DNA of 64,000 bases from Parelaphostrongylus tenuis (taxonomy: Eukaryota; Nematoda; Chromadorea; Rhabditida; Metastrongylidae), in the NCBI GenBank assembly GCA_019055375.1, contig JAHQIW010007195.1:1-64000 (forward strand), in the 5' to 3' direction. Every line of letters starts with the position of its first letter. Position 1 is the stretch's first letter. The notes beneath the pieces are model-generated. The model searched no databases and was not told the origin of the DNA. It worked only from the letters and a program-made list of their open reading frames with translations. The position numbers and the translations under genes are program-made. This document shows, piece after piece, positions 47,380-58,304 of the stretch.

Positions 47380-49020
47380 CAAAGGTGAAGTGGTATTCTT
47401 CTCGCTCTTACAACGCTATACGAAGACCTTTCTAAAAATAGACCTAGTTTCAGAATCACCTGGATCCATGCTATTCAACGGTAACTGAATTTTTGATGAA
47501 AAACCATATACAAACTCTAGGCAAGCAAAAAATGGACGCCGATCATTAAGCGTAATCATATTTTCGCCGCTACAACGCTATGAGAAAGCCAGTCTAAAAA
47601 GTAAAGTATAGTTTTGAGATCGCCAGAGTTTGAGTATTCGAATGACTTCCAGAAGTCTAGAGGAAGAGCTCTATCCAGCAAAAAAGGGCTTTCGAGTAAT
47701 CGTGAACCTGAGGAGGTACACGGCGTCTCGAACGGGTCAAGGGTGTCCCACTGGAAAAATGGCACTAAATTCTTGCGAAGTGGTAAGAAGCATATATTGC
47801 AAAACGCTCCTCTACTATCACCATGGAACAATGGCTGGCTACTTGACCTCTGACCCTTCGATGACTGTGTGTACCATCTTCGGTACACAACTTCTCATGC
47901 GTCTTTTACACTAGATAGAAAATCTTCACCCGACTTTTAACAGTCATTCGATAGCTCAAAAAACGGCAATTCGTGAACTAAGCTTTCCTTCTCGAAAGGC
48001 CTTTTTATTGCGCTGCAACAACGAAAAGAATACTAGGTCTCACACTCAGACTTCTCACACAAGACATTCCCAGTAGCATATGAGCGCGTAGATTAATTCG
48101 TGGAGTATGGAAGTAGCACCAGAAACCCTAAACCTTTTTCGAAACGGAAACGAAAATCCTAACTATATGATGGAAATCGCGCCAAACGCGGTCCTCAAAG
48201 TGTTAAACGACTTCGGCACTATCCAATACTCGCTAAATAGACTTGCGCAATTTTCTTTCCCAAGAAGCAAAATATCCAGTGGGATGTAGCTGTGTCTGAG
48301 TATGTTCTCTTAGATACTTACTATGGAATAAAACTCTCACTTCAATATTTAATCTAATAAAACATCTAGAAGGTAGTATTTGCTTGGATTTGTTCACGGA
48401 TTTCTACCGGAACACAATTAGACCAAAGTGAGCTATACAAATCTTCATTCATAACATTTCTGACAAACAAAAAGGAAAAAAAAAACAAGATATACATGGC
48501 TCTTTTCCTAAAGCTTTCTCACCTCTCACACTGAAAACTTAAGTGCATTCAATGATCTACATCATAAACGAATAAATCAAATAAACACAAATCAAAATAC
48601 ACGACTCTTAATAGCTTTGTACTACCCATATTTTGCAATCAAATAGATGACTCCGCCACTATAGCATACATACAACGAGGTTCTTCACATCAACGGCTTA
48701 GATATGACTGTCTAACGAGACAAGAAAAGAAAGGGGAAAAAAGAACTCAAAATGGCATTCACTCTAAAATAAATGACTTAAAAACAATGAAATATTGAAC
48801 TGTGACAGAAAAAATGCTGATGGCGAGAAATAGCGAAAATATCTAAGGCTGTAGGAATGTCATGAATCCCTAACACTGAGCGAACCGGGTATTACAATGA
48901 CTCCTTAACGATGCGATTCCGTAGTTTAAGAGTTTTTACAAATAAACAGAACATTAGAGACAATTCCTTACAAAAGAGAAAATTCTTTCATGTTGTCTCA
49001 CCAGCAAACAACCCAGCTTG
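47380..49020. other. Diverged repeat family Y; no convincing gene
   Basis: Repeated motifs TTGAGATCGCCAGAGTTTGAG, ATTCGAATGACTTCCAG, TCCAGCAAAAAAGG at intervals. A pair of minus-strand open segments at about 48357-48690 was considered and not accepted. Confidence 0.4.
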
Positions 49021-49031
49021 GAGCGTTGCAC

Positions 49032-49188
49032 TAGGGCTGACCATGAACAATTACGAAACCTAATGCAGCAAGATCACCTGAAACCACCTTGTCAAATGCT
49101 AGATGAACACCACGGCCAGTGTCAGACACATTTAAGAATGGATTCACAATAGCGTGTACATATTACGATTGTCCGCACAACTCTTGCT
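49032..49188 (-). CDS. Possible terminal exon of a TRAPPC2L-like gene (frameshifted)
   Basis: On the minus strand an AG acceptor at 49190-49189 is followed by codons reading ...DNRNMYT; after a one-base slip near 49154 the next frame reads AIVNPFLNVSD, GRGVHLAFDKVV and then about 16 residues to a TAG at 49032. The pattern N.YT...NPF.N..D......AFD..V resembles my memory of the C-terminus of TRAPPC2L/sedlin, vesicle-tethering subunits of TRAPP. No other exon was found upstream, and sequence beyond 49200 is a repeat. The acceptor has a purine-rich tract, poor for a nematode. Chance similarity is quite possible. Confidence 0.25.
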
Positions 49189-49199
49189 CTGCTTTTTTT

Positions 49200-50100
49200 T
49201 TGACCTGTAGAGCGAAAGTTCTGCTGTTACATTAACCTTTTCCGGACGGCAGCATAATCAACATCAAACGCGGCGCGCGATTCTCGTTAGTTAGTAAGGA
49301 TCTTTTCTTTGTTTTGGAGAAAACTTCGAGTCTCCTGAGATATTCAGATACCCATAAAATTCTCTGGAGTAAAACGTAATACTATTTTCGCTTGTACAAC
49401 GAAAGCTCTGAACACTTTCTAAGAAATTAAATTTAGCTTAAAATCGCCGAGATTTGTAGTATCTGATGAATATTACTATAACCCAATCAAAAGCCATCCA
49501 CAGACCTCAACAGTGAAAAAATCACTCCAGCTGTAAAACATAAACTTATTTTCACCTTTAAAATCTTCAAGATTTTAGCTTCGAATGACTACTAGAATTC
49601 CAGTAAAAAAAGTTTTGTACAGCGAAAAAGACCTCTAAGATTTATGGGCTGAAAACAATCGTTATTTTCCTTAAAGGATTCGAATACTTTTACTTTCGCA
49701 ATCAAACTCAAACAATTTCAATGTGCTTCTTGAAAATTTCCATTACAGCGTAAACTTCTCTAGTAATAAGATGCTTCTCAGGAGAAAGATAAAAGTTGAA
49801 GATTCAAGCGCGAGCATGAACTGACAATCAATCTTCATATACAATTCAGGAAAAAATGACGGACAACTTAACACATCAAGATTGCGCTTGTAATTGTGAA
49901 CCTCTGGAAAACTTTCTATCGTTAACGGCAAACATTTTCGAACTGGTAAACAACCGTTGATTTTCTTTACAAAAAGCATCATTCCCCAGGTTACGATATT
50001 TTTTTGAAGAAGAAAAAGACCCTGGGAACTTTGAGTTCCGAATTTAACCGTAGCAGTAACCCTGTAAGAGCTATAGATAGTGAGACATGAGAATGCTGTA
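49200..50100. repeat. Repeat family Y cluster downstream of CHIC
   Basis: Successive diverged units with TTTTCGCTTGTACAACG, AAATCGCCGAGATTTG and TCGAATGACTACTAG. The 49240-49340 block also matches 47215-47300 (GGCACGCGATAATCGTC-like). Confidence 0.45.
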
Positions 50101-50115
50101 TTAAGAAATCGTACG

Positions 50116-53100
50116 TCAGTCTGGTATCATAAGCTGAACTTTCGGAAGAGTTTGCAGTTCGAGCACATATTCCGTTAACCGGGACCCATCCATCGGGCAT
50201 TTCACAAGACGCCAGTGTAGGCCGAGTTTGTGATATAGACAGATATTCTCGTGGTCCAATGTCTTCTCAACGGCGGCCACTGTCTAAAAACTTGACACAA
50301 TCCTCAGACGTAGTAGGATGTCAAAGCAAAAATAAGAGATAAGCTATGCTCTTTTGTACCGAAATACAAAGCATTTGAGTGACAGACGATACTGCTCATA
50401 AACCCTTATACGAACTACTTATGAGTAACACGAGTGATACAAAAAGTAAAAAAGAAATTGAAACGACCTAGTCAAATTCTTCATACTTTACTGATTGTTA
50501 GCAGTTGCATAATCCTATGAACAATATCTACGAATGTAAAAAGGTAGGCAACACATGCTACCTCGGCGGGAGTCGAACTCGCGTTGCACTCACACTGGAG
50601 GCGCGTGCTATTACACACCACCGATACCACAGCCCTAATACTGCTCCTTCTTCAATATGAACTAACATATTTGTCAGAAACCACCTTCAAAGGGTCTCGT
50701 CGGGTAAGCGCATATGACAGTTCCCATCGAAGAAAGAGTGGTAGCAAAGTGGCAGCCTCGGTGGTGTGGTGGTAGCAGGCGCCTCTCAAGATGGGTGAAA
50801 CGCAGGTTCAACTCTCATGAGGTTGAATGTTTTGCATACTACTCGATATCTTTCGTTTTGAACTAAAACGATTTGAGGACAAAAGTCAAACTGCAACAAT
50901 GAGTAATATGACTTCTACAAGCTTTCCTGCAACAAACACTTGGCGATATTTCCTCATCGAACTTTTTCGGAATTTTTTTTTTTGACGGTTAACCTAATGT
51001 ATTACTGATAGACGTGACGTTCTATGAATACTTTCAGGAAACTTTTCTTTGCCAATCGTACTATAAATTACACTTTTCATTCTGTTCAAAAAACATTCGA
51101 ATGAGCAGTAGCACTCGACAAACTTACCCTCCTATTAAGACAAACTACGGGAAACAGTGAACACCCAAACGAACAGCAACAAAAGAGCAGTCCACATAAT
51201 AACCATCGACTAAAGTACAGAATTTCCTGAACTAACAGAAAGTTCCTGCGATTCAAAGCTGTTACCTTGACATTTGAACATGTCGTCTGAGAACGTTATT
51301 GATGCGTCCAAGGGTGTCTGAAAGCTCTTCAGGAGCAACACGACCAATTAACTCACTGGGAAAGTCCGTATCAAATCGAGAATTTAAGCCAAACCTAAAC
51401 AATGACAACTGAACAAATGCTCACAAAATTTTTCAAGGACCTCTTTCCACAATCTCATTACGTCTTCACTAACTCACTAACACGCTGATCTTCCTCGTTT
51501 GTCACAGATAATCAACGATATTGAAGAATAGATCTATTACCAAAAATGCTAAGCTTTACGAGAAAGTTCCTTAACTGTAAGAACATGTTTATAGAGGAAT
51601 AGGAGCGAGTGGGAAAATAATCCGTCTCTTTCAAAGTTTACTTAGTTCTCAAAATAAGAAAAAACGGGATTATGTCCACTTCAGATAATCTAAAAACATC
51701 GGACGCCCAAGCAGTACCATCAAAACAGATGCGACATGAAGAAACGCAGGATTTTCTACAGAAGTGGTTGTGAAATTTCACCGAGATTCAATAGATCAGA
51801 TTTCTGAGAAGAACTTAATTCCACCAAAGAATGAAATGCAAGTCTTTCTATTTCTCAGACGTCGACAGTACCAAAACTTTTCAAATCAACTGTTGGAGTA
51901 ATTCTTCTCAAAATTGTTCATCCACTGCTGATGTGAAATGTCTATTAGGTAAACAAACATGACTCTGCACGTTTTTTTGCTATGATAATAGTAAAAAGTA
52001 AAGAATTCTATTCGGTTATGAGGGGACAAATGAAAAACCGCCTCATCCGAAGGACAGGGACTTTTGATAGGAGGGTTAGTGACCATTCGAAAGCTGAGAC
52101 TTCAGGCTACAACTGCCCGCAGCCGGTTTTCGAAAATTTTGTAACAACTCGAAAGACCGACTTTCTTGAGACCTCGGCATGTTATTATTATGAAACTTTG
52201 AAAATAAGAAGAAAAGCTTAGAACACTAATCTTTATTCAAAGCTTCACGAGGTTAGTGTCTTTTTCCCAATTGATTGTTCTTCTTTCAGGGTTTTTGCGG
52301 TTGCTTGTGGCTGACGTTTCAGCAAATAAGCCTTCTTTAAAACCTCAACGTATTATTCTTTGTAGCTTTATTTATATGACTATAGAATGTGGGAAGAAAA
52401 AAATATTTTGAAAATCCAAGGTAATGATAAGCGATAATTGATTCAGGAAAAACTACTCACCTTAAAATCTAATAAAGGGACTACCTATGTTGTTAGCGCC
52501 AGAGTGACGTATGAGCCTGCCCCCATGTCACTAGGTCAAATTATGTACAGATGTCAGCTGAAACCCATGCTAGAAAATCAATCTGAGATAAGGTGTCGTG
52601 TGGTTGGTTATTTTGAGGCAGTCTCCTTATTTGTTTATTAGCGAGTCTCTGGAATTTACAGAAAGCTTCAAGGGTTTTTCGCGCCGATGTTTTTTATTTG
52701 GTGCCCTAAGATTTTGACTACTACCTCGAAGTCGTCATCGTTGTGCGATAAGGTATATTATAAGGTATTACAAGAAATAAGGAATTATATAATATACCTT
52801 ATCTCTTGTAAGACATGTGGTGGCGAATATATTGGCGAAACAGGCAGACCACTTCACATTCGCATTAAAGAGCACCTAGATGGAAAAACAATTAGAGACC
52901 CAGGTAAACCTCTAGGTACACACGGGATACAATGGCACAACGATGACGACTTCGAGGTGGTAGTCAAAATCCTAGGGCACCGAATCAAAAACATCGGCGC
53001 GAAAAACCCTTGAAGCTTTTTGGATAAATTCCAGAAACCCGCAAATGAACAAAAGAGGAGAGTGGCTTAACATAACCACCCACATGGCACTCTATCTCAG

Positions 53101-56100
53101 ATTGATTTTCTAGCGTGGGTCTCAGCTGACACTTATACATAATTTGACCTAGTGACATGGGGGCGGATTCATACGTCACCCTGGCGCTAACATAGGTAGT
53201 CCCTGTATTAGATTGTAATGTGAGTGGTTTTCCCTGAATCAAATATCGCTTATCATTACCTTAGATTTTCAAATTATTCTTTATTCTTCCCATACTGTAG
53301 AGTCATATAAATAAAGCTACAACGAATGTTACGTTCAGGCTCTGAAGAAGGCGTATTTGCCGAAACGTCAGCCACAAGCAAACGCGAAAACCCGGAAAGA
53401 AGAACAATCGATTGGGAAAAAGATACCAACCTTGTGAAGCTTCAAATAAAGATTAGTTTCCTAAGCTTTTCTTCTCATTTTCGAAGGTTTTCGAAAAAAT
53501 CTTTTTTTGACGTTTCTACAGAAAAAAGATTTCTTGTGCTGCAGACGCGCATATTTCTCGTCGGACAGGGCTCTTTCTTTGGACTACTAGTAATAATTCC
53601 ATAGCGTGATGGTAGCTGATTCTATCGCTGTGCTTACATTCTGAAAAAATCATTTCTTTGCAAAATCAGGCAAGACGAATTGGATTCGCTTGTGCTAGTA
53701 AGGGAGTCTTTGGTCAATTCACGTGCAGGCGCGTAAGGCAGCCACGTGAGCTGCTGACGCGATAGTTCTCTACGCGTTCATATGCCCGAAAAGTCGATGA
53801 TCATCGCGTCACCGAAGATGGTCCTTCACGACAAGCACGTGAATTGGCCAAAGGCAACACTTTTCACACATTGAATTCAACTTATTTACCTGCTGCGTTG
53901 CAGAGGAACAGCCTTTTCAGGATATAAGCACAGAGTTAGAATCAGTTACTATTACGCTATTGAAAAATTACTGATAGTCCAAAGAGCTCCGTCCAGCGAA
54001 AAATATGGGCGTCTGAAGCATAGTTTTGTGTGGATTCTACAGCGATATAAAAGGGTCTTTTCGAAAACCGGCCACGGGCAGCTGTAGCCAGATGTCTCAA
54101 CTTTCGAATGTTTACTAAGACTCCCATTGGAAAGCTCTTCTCCAGCGAATAAGATTGGTTTTTCATTTGACACTTATGACCAAACTGAACCAAATAAAGA
54201 AATGTAAACTCTTTTTTTTTGGTTGAAAGTGCGCTGAAAACGAAAACATTTATAATTTTTTTAGGTGCAAAATATTTTACTTGATAGTTTTTGAAGAACT
54301 TCGAAGATGACGACTTTCTTACTCAAAAAACGCCCTTGAGGAAACTTTACTTGGCAGACTGATTAACCAAAAGTAATTGGAACTTCTTGATTTTATCAAC
54401 ATTCAACTGCGCACTTTTTGCTAACATTTTGGTATACAATTTGCTTGAACTTGCTTTAAGATGGAGCTGTCATGGAAAGAAGTTCGCTACTCATGCACGA
54501 TGGCGCGTAGGGGAAAACGATAGTCAAACGGCGCACAAGATTAATAAAGCTTGGAGCGAACTCCATGTTAAAGAAAATAAAGGCAAGTTGTATACCAAAA
54601 TGCTCGCAAGAAAATGCGCAATTGAACGGTACCAAGGTCATGCAGTTGTTTCATTGTAAAAATCAAACTAAGAATCAAAACGGCGCAGACTTTGCAATTT
54701 TGATGCACGATGACGCTCGACTTCATGTTGCAAAACCGATCAGGAACATATAAAAGAACTGAGGTAGGAGGTTTTACCTTACATCCTCAGTTCCCGACAT
54801 TGCACTATCAAATCTGACACTTAAAATTACCAAAATCAGATAACAAGATAACAGATTAAAAGAAGGCTGTTTTTCAAGTAAAAAAGTCGTCATCTTTAAA
54901 GCCCCTAAAACCACCATATAGAATATTTTGCATAGAAAAAAAACATACAAACAAATAGTGCCTTTAACGCACTTTCAAACGAAAAAAAAGAAATACTTTT
55001 TTTTGTTTCTATTATTAGTATAGAAAAAATGGCGGAGTCGGTTTTAAACACCTAATGTATTGTCAGCTTTTGCGCTTGACTGTTTTGAAAATAACTTGCT
55101 TGAAACAATGTGTGATACGACAACACATCATGCGCCTATTATGAGGTCTATTATGGCTGCAGGACAGGTGTTCCAGCATAACAGCCTCATCGATAGCACG
55201 GTGCCTCTCGGTTCACCCAACCCTATGCAGGGGATATACCCTAAATATAAAGGAATCGACGCCGAATCAACAAATCATCGCATGCCAGGTGATAAGAACT
55301 CCCGACACTGTAGTCTACTGATGAGGCTGTAATGCCGAAACACGTATCTAGCACTGTAGAAGTGTCATAACAGACCTCATTATAGGGCTCAAGCTATGTT
55401 AGCAGATTATATATGTATGGACACATACGCATGTATAGGTGCACACACATATATATACGTATATATGCACGTGTATATGTACATGTGTATGCACACATGC
55501 ATATGTACATATACGTATATATATATTATATATATATATATGTATATGTGTATACATGTATATAGACATCTACGTATATATGTATAGTGTCAGCATTCAA
55601 ACGCAATGAGTGTCTTCTCGAGAAAAACCCACTGTTCGCAGTTATCAGTTCTGATGTTTGCTCTAACACTGCCTTGTCTACAAGTACTCCCACAAAAGAA
55701 CAAACGATAGATAGGAGATCTCAGTGCAAAATGGAAAGATCTCTTTTATAGTAAGTACTCGTAAAAGGTTCAACACATAACTATTTGCTCTGACAAATTA
55801 CCACTTTCCACATGAAAAAAGTGAAAAAAAAAACGAGCGCGTACACGCGGTGGTTAGTGGTGCCTTGAATTCTACACCTGGCCGTTGGTTTTCGGAAAAC
55901 TTGGACTTCAAACTTATGCAGAAGAATAACAGCAGTAACTAGATGCATCATTAGGCCATCGTATACCAAAGGTGATCGTTTAGTGCAAATAAAAAGCTAA
56001 AGGATAACGCTCTAGGTGTTGATCAGTCTCTGAAAGATGCTAAAAAAAAAACGAAGCTCTCCGCATTGATCAATTTGTGAGAGATGAGCCATGCACTCGA

Positions 56101-56600
56101 CTCTTTTATACTTCTAAAGGTCGCGATGATTTCGCTTTCATTCAGCATCGTTTGAGGTGACATGAATATGTGGCCGATACAATGATGCAATAGCTTGCCG
56201 GTGTACATGTTCAGTGCTGATTTTCTCTGAAACAAGTCTGTTTCGAAATCGCCGTCCACCGATGGACAGAAACCTCGGTGAACCACGAGCTCGAGGTCGA
56301 ACCATGGAGCAGCAGCGCGTCGTAATGCACCTCTAACCACTGCGGCACGAGCGCTCTAACTCAAATATGCATTCAGTCACCTTTAGGTGCACTTGATGAA
56401 GGAGTTGAATGCATAGCTCATCTCTCAAAAACTGATCTAAGCGAAGAACTTCGTTTTTTCGAAGGAAGGAAATAATAAACGTACATAGTGATGTGTCCCA
56501 CACCACGTATTGTTATTGGCGGCTTCGATGGTGGTACAGGTAGATCATCGTCGCTTGAAATCACGTCAATCTCATCAGAAACACGGGAACGTCGTGACAT
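50116..56600 (-). CDS. CHIC: CHIC-family cysteine-rich hydrophobic domain protein (4 exons)
   Basis: Exons on the minus strand: 56485-56600 (ATG), 51266-51394, 51128-51209, 50116-50283 (TGA). All borders are GT/AG with compatible phases, giving 164 residues, close to human CHIC2 (about 165). Residues 1-27 are polar and acidic (SSDDDLPVPPSKPP). The CHIC domain follows: ITIRGVGHITMFGLNSRFD, TDFPSELIGRVAPEELSDTL, then the palmitoylation-type cysteine cluster WLLCGLLFCCCSFGCSLFPV at about 84-103. The C-terminal LDHENICLYHKLGLHWRL and the terminal Pro-Asp are hallmarks of the family. Human CHIC2 is a plasma-membrane and vesicle-associated palmitoylated protein; the exact role in worms is not shown here. 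Intron 1 (5.1 kb) holds a Penelope-like foldback and a mariner foldback. A TTTTTAG acceptor lies seven bases before the ATG. No broken frame was seen, unlike in TPST and SBDS. Confidence 0.92.
50553..50850. repeat. Head-to-head pair of SINE-A heads in CHIC intron 3
   Basis: Minus head about 50553-50635 (GGGAGTCGAACTCGCGTTG, CACCACCGA) and plus head about 50750-50850 (CTCGGTGGTGTGGTGG, AACGCAGGTTCAACTCTC, TTTTGCATACTACTC). Leader GAAAGAGTGGTAGCAAAG before the plus copy. Confidence 0.65.
51405..52175. other. CHIC intron 1, mostly unrecognised
   Basis: 52000-52150 is a reversed family Y unit (CATTCGAAAGCTGAGAC). The remainder shows nothing. Confidence 0.4.
52190..53490. mobile_element. Penelope-like element pair in inverted orientation
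   Basis: Right copy, plus: ISCKTCGGEYIGETGRPLHI then RIKEHLDGKTIRDPGKPLG, HNDDDFEVVVKILGHR, then a frame slip into EAFWINSRNPQMNK, followed by a terminal repeat with a hammerhead motif. Left copy, minus, repeats the C-terminal part and terminal repeat (52190-52744). The copies meet at an AT palindrome near 52745-52806. Reverse transcriptase is absent. In CHIC intron 1. Confidence 0.8.
53338..53373 (+). ncRNA. Penelope-type hammerhead motif
   Basis: GGCU, CUGAAGA, extra A, stem II GGC-GUAUUU-GCC, GAAA, CGUC, AGCC. Stem I pairs perfectly; core intact. The mirror copy near 52310-52348 is decayed (UUUAAAGA for CUGAAGA). Confidence 0.7.
53930..54185. repeat. Repeat family Y unit
   Basis: GATAGTCCAAAGAGCTCC, GTCCAGCGAAAAATATGG, CAACTTTCGAATG, GGAAAGCTCTTCTCCAGCG: two successive half-units. 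In CHIC intron 1. Confidence 0.5.
54208..54990. mobile_element. Mariner-derived foldback in CHIC intron 1
   Basis: Outer arms 54211-54320 and 54870-54985 are inverted copies (GATGACGACTTTCTTACTC versus AAGTCGTCATCTTTAAAG). Inner arms at 54370 and 54610 resemble the 20533 element's ends. Near 54700 the plus strand reads ILMHDDARLHVAKPIR, the mariner catalytic HDNARPH block with Asn to Asp. Confidence 0.7.
55130..55395. repeat. Foldback carrying a hammerhead (GTGTCATAACAGACC tail)
   Basis: Left arm CCTATTATGAGGTCTATTATG and ATAACAGCCTCATCGATAGC mirror the right arm CTACTGATGAGGCTGTAATG and GTCATAACAGACCTCATTA. Interior CCCTAAATATAAAGGAATCG is shared with 61860 (GGTGTCGATTCCTTTATAT). Confidence 0.7.
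55315..55351 (+). ncRNA. Hammerhead ribozyme motif
   Basis: CUA, CUGAUGA, stem II GGC-UGUAAU-GCC, GAAA, CACGUAUC, UAG. Core complete; stem I is short (three pairs) and stem III imperfect. Confidence 0.6.
55410..55590. repeat. TA/CACATA microsatellite
   Basis: TATACG, ACACAT and TATATG units in CHIC intron 1. Confidence 0.9.
55995..56450. mobile_element. Inverted SINE-B pair before CHIC exon 1
   Basis: Minus blocks at 55995-56345 (two starts of the 3' end: GTGTTGATCAGTCTCTG and GCATTGATCAATTTGTG, head complement GAGGTCGAACC) face a plus 3' half at 56350-56450 (GCATTCAGTCACC, GCATAGCTCATCTCTC). Confidence 0.6.
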
Positions 56601-56601
56601 A

Positions 56602-56615
56602 ATAGCGCTAAAAAT
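56602..56615 (-). promoter_or_regulatory. Candidate trans-splice acceptor of CHIC
   Basis: Minus strand reads GTATTTTTAG, then CGCTATT and the start ATG at 56600. This is a strong nematode-type 3' splice site seven bases before the start, the placement expected for spliced-leader addition. No upstream exon with a matching donor was sought exhaustively, so a cis intron in the 5' UTR remains possible. Confidence 0.45.
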
Positions 56616-56659
56616 ACGACAATCTCATTCGAATCTACTAGTGGAAATATATCTAGGAG

Positions 56660-56860
56660 TTCTGAGTAGCATGCGAAACATTCAACCTTAAGCGTGAGGT
56701 GAACCCTTGTTTGACTATAAAGGGGACACTACGCCACCGAGGCCACCGCTCAACCACTCTCTGTCCGATTTAGACATCCGGCATGGGTGAAATTCGGATT
56801 CAAGCCCCCTAGAGTTGAATGATTTCCACATCACTCAACACTCCCACATGTATTATTGGA
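56660..56860. repeat. Head-to-head SINE-A-like pair, degenerate
   Basis: Minus head with AGGTGAACCCTTGTTTGAC and CGCCACCGAGG at 56660-56745; plus part with GGGTGAAATTCGGATTCAAGC and TTTCCACATCACTCAACAC at 56780-56860. Upstream of the CHIC start, so possibly within its promoter region. Confidence 0.5.
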
Positions 56861-56879
56861 TGAAGAATTCTTGAAGATT

Positions 56880-57960
56880 CTACTAGAAAGAGCAGTTCAG
56901 CGAGAGTAAGATCGAATTGAAAACGTTTACAAATAAAAGGGTACTTCTCGGTTAAACGGCGACAAATGAAAATTCGACCTCATTCGCTGGACAAGAATTT
57001 TTCAAAGGAATGTTAGAAATCATTCGAAAGCTTGAATCTCTGACCACAGCTCTACGCGAGCGATTTTACACAAAACCCTTTCATAACGTCGTAAAATCCA
57101 AAATAATATTATGTTTCACACAACCACCCATTTTTTTTATCTCGCCTATGATTCGCTGGACAAAACTCCTTCCATAGGCTCCAGTACGTTTCCGATTGCA
57201 CAAGTCTTGAAGAACTCAAAAATGTGTTCGCTATTTGGAAAAGCTCTTGTGATAGCGTTGTGGGAGAAAGAAGAGGTTTCTGGGTTGAACCCCGCCCTAC
57301 AAAGCTCGTTTTCTAGACTATTAGTACTCATTCGATAGCGTAACTTACAATGATTCCCACGCTGTCCTTACTTTCTGAGAAAGACCGTTTTACTGCAGTG
57401 CAGCAAAGAAAATGAGATCGATAAACTTATTTAGAGAGCTTGTTTAATGGCTTATCTACGCGATGGAGGGAGGGGGGGAGCGGGCGACGAGTCGATCGCC
57501 GATGTAGGATGAAACTTGTTATTCAACTGGGGATTTTTTTTTCTCCGCCTTGAAAGAAACTCCATATGAAACGATTGACTCGAGATACTGCAAAATTTTC
57601 TCTACACCTTCAATGGTTTTCGTGAATCCACCGCACAACGTGCGCGATAAAAAGTGAAGGCGCGGGGTGGGTGTAAAACATAATTTTATTTCAAATTTTA
57701 TAGCGTTATGAGTAGGATCTTTAAATAACAGGCCACTAGCGACTCTAGCCAAAGATTTGAGCCTTCAAATTATTACTTGCACTACTATGGAAAGTTCTTC
57801 CCGAGCAAATGGGGTCGAAAATTCATCTGTCGCTGTCCAACACAAAAGAATCGAAACAAGTTTAACATTTAAAAATGTTCGCTGTGAAGGCTAATTTTCG
57901 CATACAACGTCATAATAAATTGATTTATTCTAGACTTGACCAATCAATTGATTTCCTTTG
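56880..57960. repeat. Repeat family Y cluster; no gene
   Basis: CATTCGAAAGCTTGAATC, CACAAAACCCTTTCATAACG, TCGTAAAATCCAAAATAAT, and CATTCGATAGCGTAAC recur. Purine run at 57465-57485. Open frames of 75-77 codons on both strands are not supported. Confidence 0.4.
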
Positions 57961-57964
57961 ATGC

Positions 57965-58285
57965 TGAACGATGTGCAAAACTTTGACATCACGCGAGACT
58001 CGAGCCCGTATTTCACCTTTTCCGGTGGCGCGTACTCAACCAGTTGCTCTACCGACGCCTGTTTTGCCACCACTCTTTCTACACTGCAGTGCATCAATCT
58101 GTCAGCATTCGACCGTCGATGGTTTCATCTATAGCCAGTTGGTTTAGCGCGCGCACCCGCAAAGGGTGAAATGCGGTTTCAACGTCCGTTCGTGTCGAAA
58201 GTTTTGCACATCACTCAACATTATTGGGCACATATTTGTAACATCACACCACCGCTAGAAGCGGTTATATAATAAGAATACTCAT
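57965..58285. repeat. Head-to-head pair of SINE-A repeats
   Basis: Minus copy 57965-58075 (GTGCAAAACTTTGACATC tail, ACTCGAGCCCGTATTTCAC) and plus copy 58130-58285 (GTTGGTTTAGCGCGCGC, AAGTTTTGCACATCACTC, CCACCGCTAGAAGCGGT). Leader TCTACACTGCAGTGCATC between. Confidence 0.7.
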
Positions 58286-58304
58286 TGATTATAATCTGTC
58301 AGCC

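Noticed and set aside
48357..48690. Two minus-strand segments that splice in phase (VCYSGGVIYLIAKYG joined to NVMNEDLYSSLWSNCVPVE, then a stop)
   Set aside because: The upstream segment lacks a convincing acceptor after an in-frame stop, no family was recognised, and the area is full of repeats.
55396..55587. Open frame rich in Tyr, Ile, Met and Cys
   Set aside because: Entirely microsatellite-encoded.
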